Part shown: one piece after another, positions 25,341-33,568 of the stretch
How the letters are laid out: every line of letters starts with the position of its first letter
Position numbering within the stretch: the first letter of the stretch is position 1
Source of the DNA: Butyrivibrio proteoclasticus B316
GTDB lineage: Bacteria > Bacillota > Clostridia > Lachnospirales > Lachnospiraceae
Assembly: GCF_000145035.1 (NCBI RefSeq)
Contig: NC_014388.1
Span: 139,501 to 203,500, forward strand
DNA length: 64,000 nucleotides
Direction: 5' to 3'
Made by a program: the position numbers and the translations under genes
The notes under the pieces: model-generated
Seen by the model: only the letters and a program-made list of their open reading frames with translations
The model's database searches: none
What the model was told of the DNA's origin: nothing

Positions 25341-26426
25341 ATGGGTGAGAATTCAGCATATTACAATTCCCTGAAGCAAAAACGCAGGCAGGACACAGAG
25401 AATATTAAATCAACATTACCTCTGCATGTGCACGGTTTTGTAGACGAATGTCTGTTGAGATATCAGCCAAGTACTGCATTTAACTATGCACAGGATATTC
25501 TGTTTTTCTATAAATATTTGAAAGAAAAGAATCCTATCTGTAGAAATCTTGAACTGCGAAACATTCCTTTTGAAGTAATTGAAAATCTTGGGCCACAAGA
25601 TATCAATGAATTTCAAAATTATGTTGCTTCAGGCCATAAACCGGACAAAACAGGCAATATAAAGCCAGCTAATGAGCGTGCAATTGCCAGAAAAATGGCT
25701 GCTGTTAGGAATTACTTCCAATATATGGTTAAATACGACTATCTTAATGCAGATCCAACGATTAAAGCAGTTGTAAAAAAGAAAGATCCAGAGAAAAAAG
25801 ATATTCGGAGGCTCGATTCTGAACAGGTACAGAAGCTTATTGATTCCGTAGAAAATGTTAATTCTGCCAGCTATCACTCAAGAGTAATGTCTGAGATTAC
25901 TGCCAAAAGAGACCTGACTATTGTGACACTTCTTTTAAATACAGGAATCCGTGTGTCAGAGTGTGCTGGGCTTGATCTTGCAGATGTCAATTTTAATGAG
26001 AATTCCATTACGATTGTAAGAAAAGGTGGTTATGAGGATCATCTTTACATAAACGAATTAATAAGAAATACTTTGAAGGATTATATCAAAAACGAGCGTC
26101 CTACCCTGCTTGAAAATGCTGAAGATCCAGCTCTTTTTATATCCTTAAAACATAGACGAATGTCAATAAGAAGCATTCAACATATGATAGAAAAATACGG
26201 TAAGAATACTGGCCTTTCGCAGAAACTAACGCCACATAAGCTTCGCAGGACCTATGGTACAGCGCTTTATAACAAAACAAGTGATATTTATATGGTGGCT
26301 GATGTATTGGGACATAAAGACGTAAATACAACTGTTAAACACTATGCTGCTATAGAAGAAGAACATAAAAGACAGGCATCCCAGGTAGACGTTTATGGAA
26401 CTGATGATAACCAGGATAATGATTAA
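25341..26426 (+). CDS. Tyrosine recombinase (XerC/D-like)
   Basis: A 361-residue recombinase from ATG 25341 with AGGAGG upstream. The N-terminal SAM-like core-binding domain spans about 25-140. The catalytic domain shows the Arg in NTGIRVSECAGLDLAD, Lys in TIVRKGGYED, HxxR in TPHKLRRTYG, the second His in VLGHKDVNTT and the nucleophile Tyr in VKHYAAIEEE, so all catalytic residues are present. It is larger than XerC/D and has an acidic tail (DDNQDND). It stands alone, not inside an evident prophage or conjugative element. Five hairpin repeats with a 54-bp period begin 37 bp after its stop and are candidate substrates. Confidence 0.93.
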   Translation: MGENSAYYNSLKQKRRQDTENIKSTLPLHVHGFVDECLLRYQPSTAFNYAQDILFFYKYLKEKNPICRNLELRNIPFEVIENLGPQDINEFQNYVASGHKPDKTGNIKPANERAIARKMAAVRNYFQYMVKYDYLNADPTIKAVVKKKDPEKKDIRRLDSEQVQKLIDSVENVNSASYHSRVMSEITAKRDLTIVTLLLNTGIRVSECAGLDLADVNFNENSITIVRKGGYEDHLYINELIRNTLKDYIKNERPTLLENAEDPALFISLKHRRMSIRSIQHMIEKYGKNTGLSQKLTPHKLRRTYGTALYNKTSDIYMVADVLGHKDVNTTVKHYAAIEEEHKRQASQVDVYGTDDNQDND

Positions 26427-26463
26427 ATTTCACACACTACTTTTTTTAAGTTAAAGTTACGCA

Positions 26464-26733
26464 TGCCTATATTCCGGGTATTACCACTAGAGGCAGTTGA
26501 TTTTACGTAGGGCAAACTGCCTCTATGCCGGGAGTGGCATTTTGTAGCAGTATATGGCTGCCCAAAAATAATGCCTATATTTTAGGTTAACTGGATATAG
26601 GCAGAACCGCTATTGATAATTACAATGCCTATATTAGCTGAGAGCTGAATAGTGGCAGAATAACTGGTGATAAAAGCACTGCTTCTATTGGGGCACCCAT
26701 GATATAGGCAGGAAATCTGGATAGTCGATTATC
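26464..26733. repeat. Five hairpin units in exact 54-bp period
   Basis: Units start at 26464, 26518, 26572, 26626 and 26680. Each opens with TGCCTATATT or a close variant and closes about 32 bp later with ATAGGCA or a variant, then a 22-bp non-conserved spacer beginning with G. The middle of each unit differs, yet in most units it is complementary within itself (for example AGCT-gag-AGCT in unit four, GGG-gca-CCC in unit five). The arms of unit three pair over 9 bp. This pattern suggests selection for a folded or dyad structure. Confidence 0.8.
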
Positions 26734-26786
26734 ACGGAAGATACAATTTTTACTGTCCTTCAATATTGTCTGGAGAAGGTGTATCA

Positions 26787-27182
26787 CTATACATGTGCTC
26801 CTGTGAAGGAAACTACAGCTATAAGTTTGTCCAGATCGTCAGTCACGGTAACTTCAAAGAAGTTATTTCTTTTTCCATCCTTAAGGAGCTTTGCCTCTGC
26901 AAAGAGAATACTCCCTTTGGTTGCAGACATAAAACTTGCCTGTGAAGAAAGGCTTACCGTTGCCTGTTCCTTTTCATAATTTGATGCTACGGCAAAAGCA
27001 AAATCAGCAAGAGTATAGATTGCTCCTCCCATGACTCCACCATAGGCATTCTTGTGTTTGTCGGTAAGTTTCATACTGCACTTAGCGTAGTCTTTACCAA
27101 TTTCATCAATCTCTATTCCAGAAAGCTCAGTTGCATATAGATCTTTGGAAAAAATATCTCTTGCTTCTTCAATACTCCCCAT
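26787..27182 (-). CDS. Hotdog-fold thioesterase (PaaI-like)
   Basis: A 131-residue acyl-CoA thioesterase. The family core HKNAYGGVMGGAIYTLADFA holds the conserved Gly-Gly and Asp that place the thioester carbonyl and catalytic residue. The protein probably hydrolyses aryl- or acyl-CoA; the real substrate is not given by sequence. Last of three minus-strand genes (isomerase, Nudix, thioesterase) with gaps of 17 and 39 bp, likely an operon. Confidence 0.88.
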   Translation of the reverse strand: MGSIEEARDIFSKDLYATELSGIEIDEIGKDYAKCSMKLTDKHKNAYGGVMGGAIYTLADFAFAVASNYEKEQATVSLSSQASFMSATKGSILFAEAKLLKDGKRNNFFEVTVTDDLDKLIAVVSFTGAHV

Positions 27183-27221
27183 TTTTTACTCTCCTTCGGA
27201 TTACGTATTAGTCAGGCAGAT

Positions 27222-27689
27222 TCATTCTACTGTTATCTCTTTTTTCCCTTTTGCCCAATCAAGGATAGGTCTTGCATCAGCGTAAAAGAGCTCCTTGGGA
27301 ATACTATTCTTATCAAAAAATCTGTGATCAAGTACTTCTGAATCTGAATTAGAGATTTCTCCTGTAAAGCTCTTTGTAATAAAGATAACTGAAAGAGAAT
27401 ATACTACGTCTCCATTTGGATAATGTATCTCCCTGTCATCACCGGAATAAAGACCAAACAGTTTAAGGTCAGATACCTTTATCCCTACTTCTTCTGACAG
27501 TTCTCTGGTCGCTGCTTCTATATAAGTCTCACCGGGTTCAAGTGCTCCGCCTGGCACGCACCATTCTCCTGTGTCACTTCTCTTTTGAAGAAGGACCTCT
27601 CCTTTTTCATTTTCTATAAGCACACCGCATCCCACGGTCATGACAAGATCATGGCCAACATGTTTTCTCATTTCTGCTATATAATTCAT
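27222..27689 (-). CDS. Nudix hydrolase
   Basis: A 155-residue Nudix protein with the full box GGALEPGETYIEAATRELSE followed by EVGI. The N-terminus VTVGCGVLIENEKGEVLLQKR is the usual first strand pair. Members with this pattern clear oxidised or noncanonical nucleotides or nucleotide sugars. It lies between the RpiB-like isomerase and the thioesterase in one presumed transcript. Specific substrate unknown. Confidence 0.9.
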   Translation of the reverse strand: MNYIAEMRKHVGHDLVMTVGCGVLIENEKGEVLLQKRSDTGEWCVPGGALEPGETYIEAATRELSEEVGIKVSDLKLFGLYSGDDREIHYPNGDVVYSLSVIFITKSFTGEISNSDSEVLDHRFFDKNSIPKELFYADARPILDWAKGKKEITVE

Positions 27690-27706
27690 CTGATCCTTCT
27701 CCCAAA

Positions 27707-28168
27707 CTATTTTACCGGAACACAGTGCTTATCGTTTATTTCGCATACTTTCTGCACTCTTCTCCTGTATTTTTCTTCCATAAGTGGGCTGGTCGTTAGC
27801 CATGTCTTTACAACTTCCATGGCCATTAGCCCACCTATTATCTTCGCCCCAAGGCAAAGAATATTAGAATCAGTATGCTCTCTGGCCAGCTTGGCACATA
27901 AAGGATCCTGGCACACAGCTGCATAGCAGCCATTGATTTTGTTTGCGATAAGTGCACTTCCATACCCTACACCATCGCAAAAGATTCCTCTGTCGCATTC
28001 TCCTCTGGCAACTGCCAGGGCTGCAGGATATACAAAATCTGACAGATCACAGGATTTATCATCATATGTACCAAAATCTTTAACTTCATAGCCCTGCGAG
28101 ATAAGATATGCTTTTATCTCCTCTTTCATCTGAGTTCCAGCGTGATCATTGGCCATTGCTATAATCAT
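27707..28168 (-). CDS. RpiB/LacAB-family sugar-phosphate isomerase
   Basis: A 153-residue isomerase. The N-terminal NDHAGTQMKEEIKAYLISQG and the active-site stretch GIFCDGVGYGSALIANKI (Cys base, then the phosphate loop) identify the RpiB/LacA/LacB family, which interconverts aldose and ketose phosphates. RpiB proper carries GTGIG in this loop; the DGVGYG variant suggests a different sugar than ribose 5-phosphate. The start has GAGGAGGTAA upstream and leads the three-gene minus-strand operon. Confidence 0.9.
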   Translation of the reverse strand: MIIAMANDHAGTQMKEEIKAYLISQGYEVKDFGTYDDKSCDLSDFVYPAALAVARGECDRGIFCDGVGYGSALIANKINGCYAAVCQDPLCAKLAREHTDSNILCLGAKIIGGLMAMEVVKTWLTTSPLMEEKYRRRVQKVCEINDKHCVPVK

Positions 28169-28249
28169 AAAAGTTACCTCCTCATCTCAAAGAATATGCA
28201 AAAAATATCCTAATAAGATTATAACAGGTTCGGTTGCAACTTTTTTAAT

Positions 28250-28280
28250 AAAAGGGGTTGTCACATTGACAGCCCCTTTT
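28250..28280 (-). terminator. Terminator of the double-glycine peptide gene
   Basis: AAAAGGGG...CCCCTTTT stem extended by TGTC/GACA, just after the peptide stop codon; the minus-strand transcript then continues into an AT-rich run. Confidence 0.75.
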
Positions 28281-28286
28281 GCTATT

Positions 28287-28457
28287 TCAGTTATTTACAA
28301 GAGTTTCTTGTTTTTTCTTTTGTTCTAAATATTCGCTCTTAGAGAAATTTACCTTAATTTTCGGGCCTTTCCCTGAAGTAACTGGTCCCATACCACCTGT
28401 TATTTTTTCTAGCTGTTTAACGTTTAGTTCTTTTATTTCCATTGCCATAACTGTCAT
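28287..28457 (-). CDS. Double-glycine leader peptide, bacteriocin- or RiPP-like
   Basis: Encodes 56 residues from ATG 28457 behind a perfect AAGGAGG. The leader MEIKELNVKQLEKITGG has the spaced hydrophobic residues (Leu, Leu, Ile) and final Gly-Gly of peptides processed by C39-type exporters. The remaining 34 residues begin MGPVTSGKGPKIKVNFSKSE and end in a Lys/Gln-rich tail; there is no Cys, so it is not a lanthipeptide or disulfide bacteriocin. It lies 133 bp after a C11 protease gene on the same strand. No C39 transporter is near. It could be a signalling peptide, a class II bacteriocin or a modified peptide. Confidence 0.75.
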   Translation of the reverse strand: MTVMAMEIKELNVKQLEKITGGMGPVTSGKGPKIKVNFSKSEYLEQKKKQETLVNN

Positions 28458-28519
28458 GTTTGCTCCTCCTTAGTCCGTCAGTTGCGAAATATTTTTTTCA
28501 GTTACAATAATTTATCTTT

Positions 28520-28529
28520 GTTGTACAAC
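28520..28529 (-). promoter_or_regulatory. Palindrome and -10 element ahead of the GG peptide
   Basis: Perfect 10-bp palindrome GTTGTACAAC directly after a minus-strand TATAAT. No good -35 is visible, so activation is possible. It gives the peptide a start site separate from the protease gene. Confidence 0.4.
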
Positions 28530-28590
28530 TGATTATATATACGAAGCAACAAAACAATAGGGCAATTGATCGTCTTAATTCTTACATTTT

Positions 28591-30261
28591 TCATTCTTCT
28601 ACTTCGCACCAGTCATCTATTTCTTCATCATAATAATAGATCTTATCGTCCTGCTCATCATAATAGAATATGGTGTCTGTCTCATCATCATACAAATAAA
28701 GTATATCGTCCTCATACATGTACCAGATTTCTTCCTCAAAATCATAGATCCAGCCATCATCGTACTCATCGTTTTCATAGTCATAGCCATATTCACAGGA
28801 ACCACCGCCACTTATGTTGCTGCCATATTCTTCTTCGTATGATTCCCAGCCGCCCCAGTTGTCGTCAAAACTACCGAAATCGAAGTAATCCTCATACCCG
28901 TAGCTGGACACGAAGCCATTCAGCCAGTCGATATATTCTTCATCAAAGCCAATATCTCTGTACACGCCCTTCAGCTTATCATAAAAATCAGGATCACCAT
29001 ATGGCAGTGATACCGCAAGCCCTGTCAGCTCGTTCTTGTCAGATGTATGGCCATAATATGCCACAGCAGCTTTCAGTGCGGATGTAAGGTCTTGTGCCTC
29101 TTTACTGCTGTTGTCTATGCTTTCCATAAGTGCCAGAATGTCACTGATATAGTAATCAGAAAGAGTGACATCACTTACATCAAAGCCCCAGAAATCCCAA
29201 AAGTTCCGACTTCTGCCTTTGGCTTTGTGCATCCTGCTGTAATTCGTATTTAAAAGGACATTTTCATTTTTGTAAGCATAAGCTTTCCATGCATTAAAAA
29301 GATCTTTGGCGGTAGATACATTAAATAAACCTATACAGGCAGAATCGCCTCCAAAGTTGTTTTCATTATCTGTAATGACGTCATCAACAATATATTTACC
29401 AAGAAGCGGAGTCGATATTCCGGGATCTTTTTCCAAGGCATTCATCCAGCCCTTGTAACTCCAGCCCAATCCTGATTCAAAATCTTCAGACAATAACGCA
29501 TATTTGCAATAAGGTGCAAAGGCATAGCAGGTTTCCATGCTTGCCATGATGCAGCAGTCCATACCGATAATATCAAAATGGATATCACTGTTTTGGGAAA
29601 AAGCGCTTGCCATTTCGCTGATTGTCAACCCTGCTTCTTCATCGTCTTGCCACTCATCATAGCCAAACCCGTAAACAGGTCCTCCGCCATGATCCCAGAA
29701 CACAATGATGTATCTGTCAGCAGGATAATTGTTCTTGCAGAATCCTATAAATTCAGATAAAGTGTCCTCTGCTGTACAGTCAAGCTGCCCCAGATTATCC
29801 CTCACAAGGGAAAGGCCGCCTTCTTCTATCTTATAGGTCTGAGCAGATTTTGATGATATACCGTAATTCTGCCATTCCTTGGTTCCCATTGTCTGGATAA
29901 TTACATTTACTTTTTCTCCTATGCCGGAGGATATCATTTCTTCAATATCGGTAGTTGCTTCTCCCGCATTGGTTTCAAGATCTGACCCGTTCATATAGAC
30001 CATGACAGTAGCAGACCTGGCGCCTGTACCGACTGATACCAGATCAATGTCTGATCCGGAATCTCCTGAACCGAAAGCCTGCTGGGCAGGTTTTCCATGC
30101 TGGTCTGTCACTGTATTTTCTTCATGTATTCCTTCCGTAAAAGACTCATCAGCTTCATCATCAGGAATAAGCATGAGGATTAGAAACAATATCCCTAATA
30201 CAGCTAGAACTCCGATTATTATTTTTCCAAGTTTCCCAAACTTTTTTTGATTGTTTTTCAT
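28591..30261 (-). CDS. Membrane-anchored C11 (clostripain-family) cysteine protease
   Basis: A 556-residue protein; start placed at ATG 30261 with GGGGGA upstream rather than the earlier 30276. A single N-terminal helix (IIIGVLAVLGILFLILMLI) anchors it, with the catalytic part outside. The family core starts TVMVYMNGSDLETNAGEA; the catalytic His is in IVFWDHGGGPVYG and the Cys in IIGMDCCIMASMET. The final 100 residues are a striking acidic-aromatic tail with about 10-residue repeats (IYYYDEEIDD-like). C11 enzymes cleave after Arg or Lys and may self-activate. Next to a double-glycine peptide, it may process that peptide. Confidence 0.9.
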   Translation of the reverse strand: MKNNQKKFGKLGKIIIGVLAVLGILFLILMLIPDDEADESFTEGIHEENTVTDQHGKPAQQAFGSGDSGSDIDLVSVGTGARSATVMVYMNGSDLETNAGEATTDIEEMISSGIGEKVNVIIQTMGTKEWQNYGISSKSAQTYKIEEGGLSLVRDNLGQLDCTAEDTLSEFIGFCKNNYPADRYIIVFWDHGGGPVYGFGYDEWQDDEEAGLTISEMASAFSQNSDIHFDIIGMDCCIMASMETCYAFAPYCKYALLSEDFESGLGWSYKGWMNALEKDPGISTPLLGKYIVDDVITDNENNFGGDSACIGLFNVSTAKDLFNAWKAYAYKNENVLLNTNYSRMHKAKGRSRNFWDFWGFDVSDVTLSDYYISDILALMESIDNSSKEAQDLTSALKAAVAYYGHTSDKNELTGLAVSLPYGDPDFYDKLKGVYRDIGFDEEYIDWLNGFVSSYGYEDYFDFGSFDDNWGGWESYEEEYGSNISGGGSCEYGYDYENDEYDDGWIYDFEEEIWYMYEDDILYLYDDETDTIFYYDEQDDKIYYYDEEIDDWCEVEE

Positions 30262-30336
30262 CAATTCCCCCATCATAGCCGTTTGTAATTCTGCATTTTT
30301 TATGATATAGGAATTTCGGAGAAATTTCTATATCAC

Positions 30337-30379
30337 AAAAAAAGGCTCTGACGCCATATTGATATGTATCGTCAGAGCC
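30337..30379 (-). terminator. Terminator of the ABC export operon
   Basis: 10-bp stem GGCTCTGACG / CGTCAGAGCC; on the minus strand it is followed by seven T. It closes the operon that ends at 30499. Confidence 0.85.
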
Positions 30380-30498
30380 TGCCTAAATATTTCGTTATTC
30401 TCCCTTAATTCCTATGACCGCATCAATCTTAAGTAATCCATTTTCGTAAAATAGAACATCACAAAAAGCATCTACAGCCAGTATGACGCATGTTTTAT

Positions 30499-31200
30499 TT
30501 ATATTTCCGTTTTAAATAAGATCAGGATCCAGATTCCCGAAACCAGCATCGTAGGCAATACATAAATAGCATTACCTTCCGTAATCTCGAGGGCTGTCCA
30601 ATATGAGGGCATGAAAAAGAGAATATGACTGTAGGGACGACTTATGAAATATGGCCCCATTGCTCCTAACATCAAAAGGGACGAACACTTCGTTAGCGCC
30701 ATTCCCTCAAGCCTATTTGAGGATATGTTCACCACAAGAAGTGCAATTATAATTCCCTGAAGTGTTCCTGATAGCGATAGAAATAATATCTCGGCAAAAG
30801 AGCTTACTTCCAGCCTGAAAATTGGGAGTAGAACTGCAGATAATATGAAAGCTGCAATAGCGGGAGCTACTATTCGTGATATATAGTAGCCTATTTTCCC
30901 AAGTTCCGTCACAAAAAGATACCTGTTTATATGATCATCCCTTTCTTCCAGCATCACCATTGCTGCGACAAAGCAGAACATAGCAGGGGTGATTGCCGCA
31001 TAGAATATATCAAAAAGGCTATAGTAGGGGGCCAAAATCTGCGTCATCCCGGTGATCGCCATTAGCGCCTTGTCGATAAGCGGAATTCCAAACCTTATGG
31101 CGGCTCCCATTAGAAACGGCGCAAGTCCTGCAGCCATCAGCATCATATCTTTTCTCATGAATCTTAACATCTGTAAAAAGCTTAGTCGTATTGCCCTCAT
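30499..31200 (-). CDS. ABC exporter permease subunit (second)
   Basis: A 233-residue membrane protein with about six helices. The start at ATG 31200 is preferred because it overlaps the preceding gene's stop (ATGA) and begins the natural sequence MRAIRLSFLQMLRFMRKDM; the longer frame reads into the upstream gene. Helices include MLMAAGLAPFLMGAAIRFGI and FYAAITPAMFCFVAAMVMLE. It pairs with the permease at 31197 and the ATPase at 31871. Likely a drug or peptide exporter half. Confidence 0.85.
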   Translation of the reverse strand: MRAIRLSFLQMLRFMRKDMMLMAAGLAPFLMGAAIRFGIPLIDKALMAITGMTQILAPYYSLFDIFYAAITPAMFCFVAAMVMLEERDDHINRYLFVTELGKIGYYISRIVAPAIAAFILSAVLLPIFRLEVSSFAEILFLSLSGTLQGIIIALLVVNISSNRLEGMALTKCSSLLMLGAMGPYFISRPYSHILFFMPSYWTALEITEGNAIYVLPTMLVSGIWILILFKTEI

Positions 31201-31874
31201 AGCTTTATCCCTCCCTGCTCCTGCCATAGTTTGAGAACGCTCTTGTTGGCACCCATGGTCAAAAGAACTATCGTAAGTACAGTCACTGTAAGTCCTAAAA
31301 ACGAAGGCACTTTTCCCATCACAAGGTCCATGCACACGTTGGCCGGATATACTTTTGGAAAAGAACCAACTCCAAATAGATGCAGTATTGCAGGAATAAA
31401 CCCAATTATCTCAATCGGAACAGTAAATAAGATAAACTGATTAAGACTGCTTATCTTCGTAGCCACAATTATTCCGCATAGCGTAAAGATCACGCTCGCA
31501 AGAAATGTCCCCGCAAAAAGCAATAGTATATGCTTGTGGCCTGCGATAATTGCCAGCACTGCTGCAACAACCAGTGATATCGCACACAATGAGAGAACTT
31601 TAGACCACACGTAATTCCTTGCCTTTAAAGGAGTGATTGCAAAATATGAAGTGACTTTCTGACTCTTTTCCAAAAGGATAATAGCTCCCATGAAAAATAG
31701 TCCCATGGCCGCCGGGTCAGAAAATATCAGTATCGCAGCCATTTTCTCTTTCCAGGATTCGGGAAGCGCAAAAAGGATGATCGTATAAAAAGTCGTAAGA
31801 AATCCATATAACAGATAAAAACCATATCTGGCCTGGAATCGCAGATCCCATCCAAGTAATCGTCCAAATCTCAT
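31197..31874 (-). CDS. ABC exporter permease subunit (first)
   Basis: A 225-residue membrane protein with about six helices, resembling permeases annotated in fluoroquinolone-export ABC systems. It starts with a cytoplasmic amphipathic stretch (MRFGRLLGWDLRFQARYGF) followed by FLTTFYTIILFALPESWKEK. It overlaps the ATPase gene upstream and the second permease downstream by 4 nt each, so the three subunits are made in balance. Confidence 0.85.
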   Translation of the reverse strand: MRFGRLLGWDLRFQARYGFYLLYGFLTTFYTIILFALPESWKEKMAAILIFSDPAAMGLFFMGAIILLEKSQKVTSYFAITPLKARNYVWSKVLSLCAISLVVAAVLAIIAGHKHILLLFAGTFLASVIFTLCGIIVATKISSLNQFILFTVPIEIIGFIPAILHLFGVGSFPKVYPANVCMDLVMGKVPSFLGLTVTVLTIVLLTMGANKSVLKLWQEQGGIKL

Positions 31875-32719
31875 ACCAAGGTCCTCCCGGTTATTTCCAT
31901 GAATATGTCGTTAAGTGTCGGCTCGCTGCTGTGAATTGACTTAAGACGGTTCTCTGCGATAAGGCTAAGGAGCTTCTTATCCTCTGACAACTTATCCAGC
32001 TCGCAGCTGCCTGTCTGCTCTCCGTTCTCTATCCAGGAGTAGCTCACTTTCGCAGCCCCTTTTGACATGATCAGGTTATGGGGGCTATCCAGGGCAAAGA
32101 GCTTTCCTCCCACGATAAATGCTACTCTGTCGCAAAGCTCAGTTGCATCCTGCATGTTATGAGTCGTCAAAAGAATTGTTTTGCCCTTTTTCTTTTCCTC
32201 AAGGATAAGGTCCTTCATCATACGGCTGTTTGTAGGATCAAGGCCACTTGTAGGCTCATCCAGGAAAAGGAGCTTTGGATCGTGCACAAGAGCTTTGATA
32301 AAATTCAGCCTGCTCTTCATTCCCTTGGAAAAATCTGAAACTCTCTTATCCCCGTCATTCTCCAGTCCCACCGACATAAGCAGCTCATTGATGTTTCGCT
32401 TCTCTCCTGTATACAGAGATGAGAAAAATTCCAGATTCTCCCTTGCAGTAAGCTTTTCATACATAGTTGAATATTCAAAGTCAACGCCTATGGTTCTATA
32501 AAAATCTGAGCCGCACTTCTTGCACTCAATGCCTCCAACCTTGGCTAGTCCCTTATAACCGGGCAGCATTCCCAAAAGAATTTTCTGAAGTGTACTCTTT
32601 CCTGCACCGGAAGGCCCGAGAAAACCGAAAATCTCTCCCTCTTTTACCTCAAAATTCATGCCCTCTATAAAGGGCTTTTTTGTGTAGCTAAAATTAAGAT
32701 CTTTAACCTCTATCATCAT
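31871..32719 (-). CDS. ABC exporter ATPase subunit
   Basis: A 282-residue ATPase. Walker A GPSGAGKST, Q-loop region, signature FSKGMKSRLN (a variant of LSGGQ: the first Gly is Lys), Walker B LLFLDEPTSGLD and the switch His in LLTTHNMQDATELCDR are all seen. The C-terminal extension is typical for drug-export ATPases. A GGAGGAG site precedes ATG 32719. An ATTTGAC/GTCAAAT operator lies 38 bp upstream, so the TetR encoded at 32847 probably controls it. Confidence 0.92.
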   Translation of the reverse strand: MMIEVKDLNFSYTKKPFIEGMNFEVKEGEIFGFLGPSGAGKSTLQKILLGMLPGYKGLAKVGGIECKKCGSDFYRTIGVDFEYSTMYEKLTARENLEFFSSLYTGEKRNINELLMSVGLENDGDKRVSDFSKGMKSRLNFIKALVHDPKLLFLDEPTSGLDPTNSRMMKDLILEEKKKGKTILLTTHNMQDATELCDRVAFIVGGKLFALDSPHNLIMSKGAAKVSYSWIENGEQTGSCELDKLSEDKKLLSLIAENRLKSIHSSEPTLNDIFMEITGRTLV

Positions 32720-32756
32720 GTCTCCTCCTGATTGAATCTATTCAGCATTTGCATCT

Positions 32757-32786
32757 ATTTGACCATATATGATTATATAGTCAAAT
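32757..32786 (-). promoter_or_regulatory. TetR operator at the ABC operon promoter
   Basis: Perfect 7-bp arms ATTTGAC / GTCAAAT separated by 16 bp. A closely similar 28-bp site lies at 33456-33483 before the tetR gene itself, so the same repressor likely binds both. Confidence 0.75.
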
Positions 32787-32800
32787 AAAATGCTAATCAA

Positions 32801-32820
32801 AGTCCGGCTAAAACCGGACT
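32801..32820 (-). terminator. Hairpin after tetR
   Basis: AGTCCGG / CCGGACT stem with a 6-nt loop between the tetR stop and the ABC operon. The T run on the minus strand is weak, so it is only a possible terminator. Confidence 0.5.
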
Positions 32821-32846
32821 CTATGACTGAAATATACTGTATTTAC

Positions 32847-33440
32847 TCATTTCATCATCTGTGTAACAATTCCATAAATCAAAAGGCGAAGCGCCTCATC
32901 ATAATTCTCCTCGCCGATGTCATTCTTATGAAGTGTCGCAAAATACACTGCATGGAAGGCCGCACTGACAACCTTGACGTCCAGATTCTTCTTTATAGGG
33001 AACATGGACAGCATCTGCTCGATAGTGTCGGTGTCGTCCTGGAAATGCGCCTCAACTACTTCCCGCGGGAGCTTACGCACCAAAAGCTCGACTTCATCGG
33101 TATCAAGGAGCTTTAAGATTGGCATCTCTTCTGTCATTTTAAAAAAATCAAAGATCAGATCCGTTACAGTATCCGCAGAAAAGCCCTTGACTGCTGTTTT
33201 CGAAAGTGCGTCAGAAAGTTCTTTGTTGATGGCCTCATGCTGGTCCTGGATCACCTCGAAAAGAAGCAACTCTTTGGACTTATAAAAGAGATAAAAGGTA
33301 CCCTTGGGAATACCAACTCGCTGTACCAGTTCATCAACTGTTGTGCGTCTGACACCGTACTGGGATAGGCACTTTGCAGCCTCCTCCTTAAGTCTCTTAA
33401 CTATATATTCTCTTTCCTGATCCGAATATGACTTAGGCAA
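32847..33440 (-). CDS. TetR-family regulator of the ABC exporter
   Basis: A 197-residue repressor. The helix-turn-helix is TTVDELVQRVGIPKGTFYLF followed by YKSKELLLFEVIQ. The C-terminal ligand domain has a Phe/Met-rich pocket-like stretch (LIFDFFKMTEEMPILKLLD). It lies upstream of, and in the same direction as, the ABC operon, and similar operators stand before each, so it should repress itself and the exporter until an inducer binds. Confidence 0.92.
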   Translation of the reverse strand: MPKSYSDQEREYIVKRLKEEAAKCLSQYGVRRTTVDELVQRVGIPKGTFYLFYKSKELLLFEVIQDQHEAINKELSDALSKTAVKGFSADTVTDLIFDFFKMTEEMPILKLLDTDEVELLVRKLPREVVEAHFQDDTDTIEQMLSMFPIKKNLDVKVVSAAFHAVYFATLHKNDIGEENYDEALRLLIYGIVTQMMK

Positions 33441-33455
33441 ATCTCTTCACATCCT

Positions 33456-33483
33456 TTTGACTAATTTAGTATTTATAGTCAGT
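33456..33483 (-). promoter_or_regulatory. TetR operator before tetR
   Basis: TTTGACTA-n12-TATAGTCA, matching the operator at 32757-32786 in spacing and in TTTGAC...TATAGTCA. It stands 15 bp upstream of the tetR start codon. Confidence 0.65.
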
Positions 33484-33568
33484 ATAATCTCTTTCTATGA
33501 AGCTGTCAAGTGATGGAGCAATTCTTGTATTATTGTAATTGCTTTTGGAAATGCTATACGCAAATCCT

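Noticed and set aside
26464..26733. CRISPR array
   Set aside because: The repeats are imperfect with different cores, the spacers are only 22 bp, and no cas gene is near. Fixed 54-bp period with hairpin covariation fits another structure.
28566..29087. Plus-strand ORF rich in His and Arg
   Set aside because: It lies antisense to the C11 protease tail; its composition comes from the Asp/Tyr-rich codons of the real gene.
30400..30500. Minus-strand frame reading TCVILAVDAFCDVLFYENG
   Set aside because: Protein-like in look but has no start codon or ribosome site and overlaps the end of the ABC permease gene; not enough to call a gene.
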